This document shows, in pieces, positions 6,739 to 15,100 of a DNA stretch of 42,331 nt. Every line of letters begins with the position of its first letter. Within the stretch, counting starts at the first letter, position 1. The notes under the pieces were generated by a model. That model ran no database searches, was not told where the DNA came from, and was given only the letters and a program-made list of their open reading frames with translations. The stretch is from positions 2,702-45,032 of IMG/VR virus record IMGVR_UViG_3300030202_001922; one strand, written 5' to 3'. The translations under genes and the position numbers were made by a program. Origin of the DNA: a virus.

Positions 6739-7152
6739 TTAATATTTTCCTTTAACACCTTTTGGACTAGATTTAGTTGAACCACCTTTGCCAGCCCATA
6801 AAGTTTTACATGCCCAATATTGAGCTTTTAATTTAGTTTTCTTTTCTCCACATTTATGCCTAGCTCTAAAACTTTTTCTAGCGGCATCAGAATAATTATG
6901 GCCATATCCTCTTTCTCCAAAATGAACTATTCTTTCTTTACCACCTTCACAAGCTTTAACCATTTTCTTTTTATTAGGTTTAGTAGATGTTCTAGGTTTA
7001 TTACATGGCATTTTATCCTTGTCAACTCTTTTGAATAATGGTGACCCATCATTTCTACGTCTACCACAACTAGTAACAGGAAAAGGATTATCTCCTTGAA
7101 CGTATCCTTTAGTTTTTTTAAACATACTATTTTGCTTTTCAGTTCCTGGCAT
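6739..7152 (-). CDS. Lys/Cys-rich basic protein with GYGHNYSxAARKSF motif
   Basis: A 137-aa basic protein with five cysteines. The core, KMVKACEGGKERIVHFGERG followed by YGHNYSDAARKSFRARHKCG and QYWACKTLWAG, is a pattern I recall from short proteins of marine viruses where the same block recurs with paired cysteines. The Cys and His spacing (C...H...H...C...C) would allow zinc binding, though I cannot confirm it. It is first in transcription order of the small basic genes and directly follows the second holin-like gene, its ATG overlapping that gene's neighbourhood by one base. Function is unknown. Nucleic-acid interaction is the simplest guess. Confidence 0.6.
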   Translation of the reverse strand: MPGTEKQNSMFKKTKGYVQGDNPFPVTSCGRRRNDGSPLFKRVDKDKMPCNKPRTSTKPNKKKMVKACEGGKERIVHFGERGYGHNYSDAARKSFRARHKCGEKKTKLKAQYWACKTLWAGKGGSTKSSPKGVKGKY

Positions 7153-7373
7153 TATTTACTTTTTACTTTTTCAAATGAACTAATACCAAAACAACCTAGT
7201 GTTACCCACACAAATGAATTGTATATTACCTCGTTAATTACTAGTTCTCCATCTACGAATATAAAGCTAGTTACAAGATCTGCTATAGCAAACAATACCA
7301 TTACTACAAAAGATGCAAATCCAACTACATTTTTTTCGTTAATTTCATTTTTATCTTTAAATAAACTCCACAT
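7152..7373 (-). CDS. Two-TM holin-like membrane protein
   Basis: A 73-aa protein with two hydrophobic spans, about residues 16-40 (VVGFASFVVMVLFAIADLVT) and 45-65, and a short basic tail ending FEKVKSK. Size and topology match small phage holins, which form inner-membrane lesions that release endolysin. The C-terminal FGISSFEKVKSK closely resembles the FGGRSLEKVKK end of the 3TM-type holin at 40975-41361, suggesting related or partner proteins. It sits directly between an exported thioredoxin-like gene and the small basic genes. It could alternatively be an antiholin or an accessory membrane protein. Confidence 0.55.
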   Translation of the reverse strand: MWSLFKDKNEINEKNVVGFASFVVMVLFAIADLVTSFIFVDGELVINEVIYNSFVWVTLGCFGISSFEKVKSK

Positions 7374-7374
7374 A

Positions 7375-7710
7375 TTAAAAATCGCTCATTAATTGATTAT
7401 CTATTTCGTCTTGTACTTCTTGTTTTGTTGCTACCATTTTAAAACTTAAATCAGCTTGAAACCTAGCAACTTCTTCTCCATCTTTAAATATTATAATAGT
7501 AGGTACAACTGCTATTTTATGTTTTGTTTGTGCTTCAGTGTCTGTAGCTATATCAACTAAGCCTATAGCTTTACACTCTTCTAAATCCATTACCCAAGAA
7601 ACGCCGTTAGCTTCGTTCCACCCAGCATTAAAATGAGTTACGTTTATTTGAGCAAAAGCACTAGTAACCATTAGCACAAAAACAAATAGGGTGGCATTTA
7701 ATTTTTTCAT
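7375..7710 (-). CDS. Exported thioredoxin-fold protein lacking the CxxC site
   Basis: A 111-aa protein with a clean signal peptide (MKKLNATLFVFVLMVTSAFA, cleavage before Q21). The mature part shows the thioredoxin pattern: an N-terminal strand (INVTHFNAGW), VDIATDTEAQTKHKIAVVPT with the cis-proline at P70, then IIIFKDGEEVARF. The redox CxxC that should follow the first strand is absent: that region reads NAGWNEANG, and C46 is the only cysteine. The fold is probably kept for binding and not redox chemistry. Export places it in the periplasm. It overlaps the next upstream gene's stop by one base (TAATG). It may be a periplasmic chaperone or partner for other exported phage proteins, but this is inference. 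Confidence 0.7.
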   Translation of the reverse strand: MKKLNATLFVFVLMVTSAFAQINVTHFNAGWNEANGVSWVMDLEECKAIGLVDIATDTEAQTKHKIAVVPTIIIFKDGEEVARFQADLSFKMVATKQEVQDEIDNQLMSDF

Positions 7711-7991
7711 TATCTATTGTATAATTTGTCCTCTATTTTGTCAAGAGTTTTTTTAATTTCGTCAACATCTTTTTTGGTTTCCATAATAGTGTTACGTATC
7801 ATTTGGTCTTTCATGTTGAACTCCATACGAGTTACTTCGTCTGGTGGTATTATTGGTAGTTCTTTTGCCTCTGCAATGTCTGCTTGTAAAGCAAACCACA
7901 TACCTATTATAGTTGCCATAGCAAAACCTATGGCTATCATTGTCTTCACACTAATAGTGAAACCCGTATCTTCATTTAATTCTTTTGCCAT
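7710..7991 (-). CDS. Single-TM coiled-coil protein, inner-spanin candidate
   Basis: A 93-aa protein with a short N-terminal cytoplasmic stretch, one membrane span at about residues 18-37 (MIAIGFAMATIIGMWFALQA), a linker and a heptad-patterned helix up to the C-terminus (KKDVDEIKKTLDKIEDKL). An N-in anchor with a periplasmic coiled coil is the usual layout of inner-membrane spanins, which link inner and outer membranes in the last step of lysis. Its position next to a holin-like gene and an outer-membrane-like protein fits. No outer spanin lipoprotein with a lipobox is seen beside it, so the call rests on topology and context only. Confidence 0.5.
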   Translation of the reverse strand: MAKELNEDTGFTISVKTMIAIGFAMATIIGMWFALQADIAEAKELPIIPPDEVTRMEFNMKDQMIRNTIMETKKDVDEIKKTLDKIEDKLYNR

Positions 7992-7992
7992 T

Positions 7993-9072
7993 TTAAAATA
8001 TAGTGTAATTTAATCCTAACTTAAAATCGTACCACTCTCTATTCCAGTACTTATTATATTTTCCTTCTATAAAATATCCTAACTGCTTGTTCATTTTTAT
8101 TCCATATATAAGCCCACCAGAATAATCATACCACTGACCATCAACATAGTTGTGATAACTAAATTCACTACCATCGTTATAATGATAAGGCATAATGCTA
8201 GCCCAAGCGTGTGTCCATGTTTTTTTAGAATATTTATAATAATCAAAACCAAAAACAATAGAGTGCTGTATTGTTTTCTTTAATTCATTTCTTTTCTTTT
8301 CAGTATAATCTGATAATACTTGTGGTATAACAACTGCTTCCCAAACTTCTGCGCTAGTTGCAACTAGTTCTCCATTAGGATCAAAATATTCATTGCTATA
8401 CACATTTACAGTATAACCTTCTTGTAAAGCTAAATAAGTGTAATGAAGATTACCATTATCAAGCATCCATTCGTCTAAAGCATTGTAACCGTATGGCTCT
8501 GCAAGTCTATGTGTTAAACCAACGTTCCAAGATAAGTTCTTACCTTTACGATGTCTATATCTTTCTGACGCTTCAAAGTATTTAATATCTGCAAAACCAT
8601 CTTCTAAGTACTCTAGTTTTAAAGCAAAAAAGTTTATACATAACTCATCTGCACAACCGTCGTCAGAGCTAAACCTAACAAAGTGATGTTGATCCATGTA
8701 GTCTACACCTTCTTGTCTCTTATAATCTATTTCAAATAAGTATTCAACTCCCTTAACCTTACCGACAGTGGCCGCGTCACTGTAATTAGATTCCGTTCCA
8801 TCATAAAACGTTTGAGCTTTATTTTCATATCCAAATCTTGCTATCTTACGTAAACCTATGGTAAAATTATAATCATAAGGAGTTGAAATAGTTTGTGTAG
8901 ACAAGCCATTATCTACAGAAAATACATCAACATCAGAAAGCGACGTCCCACCGTTAACAGCGGTATAAAACGTAGAATACTTTAATAAGCTCTTAACGTT
9001 AATATTTCCAATTGTTTGTGCTACTGTTATATTACATATAAGTAGTAGCAATATTATTAGTCTTTTCACCAT
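7993..9072 (-). CDS. Exported protein with outer-membrane-like C-terminus
   Basis: A 359-aa protein with a signal peptide, MVKRLIILLLLICNITVAQ. The mature region is rich in Tyr, Trp and Phe, has alternating strand patterns (for example LFEIDYKRQ, VRFSSDD, FFALKLEYL, IVFGFDYYKY, YFIEGKYNKYW) and ends YDFKLGLNYTIF. A terminal aromatic residue preceded by alternating hydrophobics is the beta-signal recognised by the BAM complex, so insertion in the host outer membrane as a beta barrel is plausible. One Cys pair (DDGCADELCI) may form a disulphide. It follows the 2505-aa protein gene after a 35-base A/T-rich gap. Functions such as receptor blocking or envelope remodelling are hypothetical. I do not recognise the family. 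Confidence 0.65.
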   Translation of the reverse strand: MVKRLIILLLLICNITVAQTIGNINVKSLLKYSTFYTAVNGGTSLSDVDVFSVDNGLSTQTISTPYDYNFTIGLRKIARFGYENKAQTFYDGTESNYSDAATVGKVKGVEYLFEIDYKRQEGVDYMDQHHFVRFSSDDGCADELCINFFALKLEYLEDGFADIKYFEASERYRHRKGKNLSWNVGLTHRLAEPYGYNALDEWMLDNGNLHYTYLALQEGYTVNVYSNEYFDPNGELVATSAEVWEAVVIPQVLSDYTEKKRNELKKTIQHSIVFGFDYYKYSKKTWTHAWASIMPYHYNDGSEFSYHNYVDGQWYDYSGGLIYGIKMNKQLGYFIEGKYNKYWNREWYDFKLGLNYTIF

Positions 9073-9107
9073 CTCTATATAGTCACTTATTTTTTAAATT
9101 CTTTACT

Positions 9108-12100
9108 TTATCTTTTAAAAGTTTCTCTCTTAAAACTTTCTCTTTCAAAAACCCCTTTTTTCTTTTTTCTTTTCTTTGTATTTGCTTTATTTATTTTAAC
9201 TTTTTCTTTTGCCTCTATTATAGCTTCAGTGTCACCTAAACCTAAACTCCAAGTAGTATAACCGCTAAAAAACATTACTCTTTGGAAATTAGTATAATCT
9301 TTATCAAGCGCATTACGCATGTTTATACTTTTTTGATATAATCTGTTAGCTGGAAAATTAGTTAAAGCTTGAGTATAATTAGTTACAGCTGACCACATTG
9401 GGTTATCAGCTTCAAAAGTTTCCATTTCACCTATAACGTTTTCGTTATAATTAAGAGTTTTTTCAGCGTTAACCAACTGCCTTACTTTAATACCTACAAC
9501 AGGTGAAAAGTTTAAAAGCTCCATTGGAACTGCGCTTTCATCTTTGTTGTATCCTTTTTCTCTTTGTTCTTTAAATTTAATTAATGCATTTTTTAAAGTA
9601 GAAACAACAGCACCATATATACCAGCACCTCTCAATATAGAGTCTATACTACCATTTATAACTCTTTCTCTTTTCTTTAATATTTGATCCTCATCTTCAT
9701 CATCACCAAACATAACCGCAAACAAAGCAGTTTGTAAGCTATAGAATATAACGTTTTGTATTGCCCCGTAGTATAGTATTTTAGATAAATTACCTAAGTT
9801 ACTTTGTGCTTTAGTTGTATATGGCGGTGATATTCTACCTTTTCCAATATCTAAAGCAGCTTTTTTAATTATTCTATTATACTGAGATGTAATATTTTGA
9901 AAGTTTAATACTAACTTACCTATCCAACTAGCTTGTTGCTGTGATGTCATGTCAGGTCTTGATGACTGCTGAGTTGATTGAGTTAAGTCTTGAAAGTCTG
10001 TAAAAGCTTTAGCTTCAGCTTCTTTTTTACTTAAACCATCTTTAATATACTTATTTATTCTGTTTCTATAAAATGTAGCTCCACCCGTAGCAATTGCAAT
10101 ATTATCACCAATTTGTGTAGGTAAAAATCCTAATTGTAAAAGTTTACTTATAACTACTTTAGTAGGATCTTTTGATCCTTTAACTGCTTGAGCAAGGTCA
10201 GCACCGTTAATATCTGTACCAATACCACCACGTCTTTGTTTTAACATGTCAGAATTAAATATAAACGCAAAATCTTTCCAGTATTGAGGTTGATTTGCAA
10301 AAGCCTTAGCTGCTGCAAACATATTGTTATCAGCAAAGTTTATATAGTTAACAATAGACATTTGCTGTAATATAGCAGATCTAACGTTAAAAAACATCAC
10401 TGTACCAACTGAACCGTTTAAATAATTCATAAACTTATTCATAGTAGCATGTTGTCCTTTTGGTCTGTTTACACCAGTACTAATTCTATGTAATATATCT
10501 TCTAACGCGCTTCTAAAATCAGCACCATAAGCAGCTTCAATTTTATTTAAATTTTCAGGTGAAAATATTATATCAGCGTTTTCATTAAACTCTGTAAAAA
10601 ACTCTGCTCTACCAACTCTACCAGTAGCATCTATTAAATCTGTTTTTATATTACCACCTTCCCAACCTTGACCTGGGTCTGTGTATTTATCTTGTTTAGA
10701 AATAATATTAACTGTATCAGCATATTGCCTAAGATCTTTGTCGTTCATTACAAGTTCAACAAGATTTTTTTGATCAGTAGGCGATAATCCTGGTATACTA
10801 TAACCATGTTTATTCCATAAGTAAACTCTTATAGCATCTTCAAAAATAAAATCACCATCTGGTGTTTTCTTTGTAAGTTTCTTTTTTACATCTGCAAGCT
10901 GTTCGTTTAATGCTTTGTAATCATTTGCTATAGCTTGTTTAGCAGTATCTATTTCTCTATAAGCTCTATTTAAAGGTCTAACTAAAGCTTTTTCAAAAAA
11001 GTCTCTATGTTGATCACCTTTTCTGCCTTTACCCATAAAGTTGTACAATAAACCTACAAAATCCTCATGTGATGGTGGTATAAAAAATCTAAATTTACCT
11101 TTACTAGCACCACGCTTTCTAGCCTTAATATCTGAAAAACGTTTTATAGCGTCAATACCAGTTACTTCTTCTAGTATGTTATTAAAGTCAGTATTCATAC
11201 TTTTGCTAAACTTAACTTTAGCTTGTTGAACTTTACGCTTAACATCAAACTGTTCTAGCATATTATCTACTGCTTGTACGTTTTGTAAAGCATCATCAGC
11301 AAAATAAAAGTCATTATAGCCATCAGCAACTTTATCAGCAACCCATAACGCTTTAGCTTCAGAAGTGCTATTACCTAGGCCAGTTATATTTTTTAAAGGT
11401 ATATTCAAGCCATTAGCTTTTAAAAAGTCAAATATAGCTTTAGCCGCTTGAGGTGGTCTAGCTGTTAATACAAACATATTTTCAGGACCAAACTTGCCTT
11501 GTAGCTTTATTGCTTTTTTAAACAATGGTGCTAACTTACCTTTTACAACTTTATTAAAGTCCGAAAAATCAAATACATAGCCTTGATCTTGTAAATCTTC
11601 ATATGTACTAGCAAACTCTTCAGCGTTTAAAGTTCCGGTTTTACCATCTGGTGTAGTATATTTAACTAAAGACTCAGTTGTAGCTAAAGTGTCATCAAAA
11701 TCTAAAATACTAATACCTTTAGGTGGTTTTGACGCCATTGTTCTAACATTGTTTACTGCTTTGCTAAACTGTTGTTGTGGTTTTAAATTAGATTTTATAA
11801 TCGGTGATTTACCAGACATAGTAACACCATACTCGTCAGCAAATGTTTTGCCATTTTTAATCACTCTAAGATTATTAGGATTTATAGCGTTAACATCTGT
11901 ATTAAAATATCTGTCAAACCAATTGTCAAGAAAAATATCCCAACCAACTCCCATGCCGTTTTTATACTTTATTAAAACACCATTTTCATCTATGTATTCA
12001 GCTGCGTTTAAAGTTGTATCATCTTTTAAAGATAATGCTATTAACTTATAGTTTTTCTTAATAGCTTTTAAAGTTTCATTAAAATCTTTTGGGTTATTCA

Positions 12101-15100
12101 GTAAAACGTCCAATAATAAATCTCTTACAGTAGCGGTTTGCACGGCATGCTCATATCTTATTTCACCTGTAGCTGTAACGTCACCACCAATATATTCAGC
12201 TCCACCCCTAAGTGGATGTGAAGTATCGTTTCCAGCTGCAGATAAATATAAATTAATAGCAGAGTGAAGTTCTTTGTCTTTTGGATTATCTTCTATAGCT
12301 TTTTTAATCATATCTACCATATCATTAAAATTAGCTTGACCAACTTCATTATATCTTTTAGCTTGAGCTTTAGTTATTGCTTTTATGTTTTTACCTAAAG
12401 CAGCATCAGGTCTAAGATAATCTCTATCTTGAGATTTACCTATAGTCAATAAACCTAAGTCTTCAAATAAAGTACTTGATCTGGCATAATCTTTTACAGC
12501 ACTGTTAGTAAGTGTACTACGTAAATCAACAGCTCTAATTAAACCAGGTTTACCATATGTAGAAAGTAAAATTATTTTATCTGTAAATATATCAAAATTT
12601 TCAAAACCGTTTTTAGGATCGTTTATTTTTAAATCAGGTAAATCTTCTTTAACACCTTTACTAAACATGATATTAGAAATACCATCTTTTATGTTTTGTA
12701 TTGTCTGTTTGCTATCACTCAAAAGCTGTAAGTTTTCTCTCACAGCTTGATTAGTCATTATTTTGCCTGTTAAATTAGCTAATGCTAAAACTCTAGCCGA
12801 TGTGTTTCTATCGGTACGATCTGGTTTACCATCTATTATGCCAAATGTTTCTAAAAACTCTTTTTTATTAATTTTGTTTTTAACCTGTATGGGTAAGCCT
12901 GACGTGCTACCTGTTTTAGCCATTTTAGCTCTATCAGTTTTAGTGTAAAAAGCTTTTAGTAAACTGTTAGGCACACCTGTTGCAGTGCCACTTTGTGTAG
13001 ATCCTTCAGGTAACATACTAATTAATAAATCAGCATTTTTATTAATAAACATTTGAGCAGCTTGCAACTCTTTTTTAGTTATATTAGCTAAAGTTTTTAA
13101 TTTTTTAGGGCTTATACCAAACATTTCACCAGTAATACCAGGTACTAAGTTTTTTAATTTTTTAAATGTTAATTCTTTAACATTTATTTTTGGTAATTGT
13201 TTTTTAATAGATTCATTAACTTTACTTTTAACGTTTAGTCTGTCAGCTAAAAATATTTTTTTAGGTTTTGGTTTTCTTGTAACTGTAGGTTCAACTATTT
13301 CTTCTGCTGCGATATCAACTCTTTCTGTAATATCTTCTGTAAACTCTTCGCCTAAAATTTCACGAGAAGCTTCTATCATTCTTTCAGGTAGCAAGTTGTT
13401 AATAAAACCAGCTAATGGCGCTACTTTTTTACCGTCTTTTTGTTGTTTTTTAACATAAGCTGGGTAAGCCTTTATAAGACCCATTATACTTCTTTGCTTA
13501 CCTGTTTTTTCGTTTATTAAACCTGTTTCTATCTCGTCTGTTAATAGTTGTCTATCAAAACCAGGGGCTTCGCTACGTTTATCTACTAATTTTCCTACTA
13601 TAGGTTTAAACTCTTTTAATATATCAAATATACCAGCTTCACCTTGTTCTTCGTATATACGTTGCACATTGTCAGAAGCTTCTTTAGACATTTGAACTGT
13701 AGCCTCTGGTTTAACTTTACCTTTAACTAATTCACCTTTAACACCTTCTTTTGCTAAATTTAATATAGCTTTATTTATTTTACCTTCTTTAATACTTTTG
13801 CTATAATCTTTTACAAAATTATAAACATCTCTTCCGGTATCAAATGTAATTTCTTTACCTAAATAATTTTGACTAAATCTTCTTACAATATCACCAATTT
13901 TAGTAAAAAAGTTTTCTTCAAACTTTAAACTACCATCTATAATAGATTCAGACATTATAGTTATTGTTTCTTCACCAAAATTATCATCTCTAATAAAAGT
14001 TCCATCTTCCTGAAACTTTCCATAAGCAGACAATCTTTGACCTAAAATACTAGTATCACCACCTAGTTTAGATGTGTGTTCAACCAAAGCATCGCCTAAA
14101 GCGTCTTGTATATTTTTATTGTTACCAATAGTTTTAAATAATACAGCATGCATAAACTCATGTGCTGCTGTACCAACCATTGGTTTGTCTTTGTTAAGTA
14201 TTATTTGAAAGCTACCATCTGTAGATTGTCTAATAAAACCAAATTCTTTTGCTGCGGCTTTAGAATTAAAACCTTCTTCTTTAATATTTGATATTTCTTC
14301 AGAAGTCATTTCAGTAACTTTACCTTCTAATCCAGCTTCTTTTATTTGTTCTTTTACAGTTTCTGTAACTTGTTCAGCAGCTCTTGCTGTAGCCGTTGAT
14401 TGTACTTGGTTTATTTCTTCACTTAATTTTTTATCTTGATTATTTAAACTTCTAATACCGTAACCAAATTCTCTGTTTGTTATTTCACCGTTTTCTAATT
14501 TTGCTCTTAAAGATTCTGCTTTTTCTTTAATACCATCTTTTTCATTTAAAACATTTATTAACGATGTTTTTTCATCTTCAGTAAGAACTTCGCTTAATTT
14601 TCTTTTTTCAATTATATAGCTTTTAAGATCTTGCTCAGCTGCCTTTATCTCTAAATCAATAGCATCTTTTATATCTTTATCTTTTGTACTATATTTTGCG
14701 TTGTTTAAATCAGCTAAATTATTTATTTTATCATTAACTTCTTTTAAACTAGCATTATCGTTTCTTAAAGCTCTATTAACTAAACCACCAGCACCAGCAA
14801 TAGTAGTAGAACCAATAAATCCACTGAAAAACATTTCTAAACCTTTATCACTAGCCATATCATTAAAAGCCAATACAGATGCTTCCTCTACGGTTTTACC
14901 TTGACCTAAACTCGTGTTCATTGTTTCTAAACCAAGTTGTCCAACTTCAGTAGCGCCTTCACCACTACCAACCCATAATAATTTTGTAAATCTAGCGGCT
15001 GTACCTGGTTTTGATGCTATATACCTAGTAACACCTCTAAGTCCAACTCGTTCTAATCCATAAGCAAGACCACCAAGAGCCATTGGTAATGCAACTTCAG

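Noticed and set aside
7096-7392. Plus-strand frames at 7096-7392 and 7717-8013
   Set aside because: Both lie opposite genes with signal peptides or membrane spans. Their hydrophobic appearance mirrors the antisense of A/T-rich codons.
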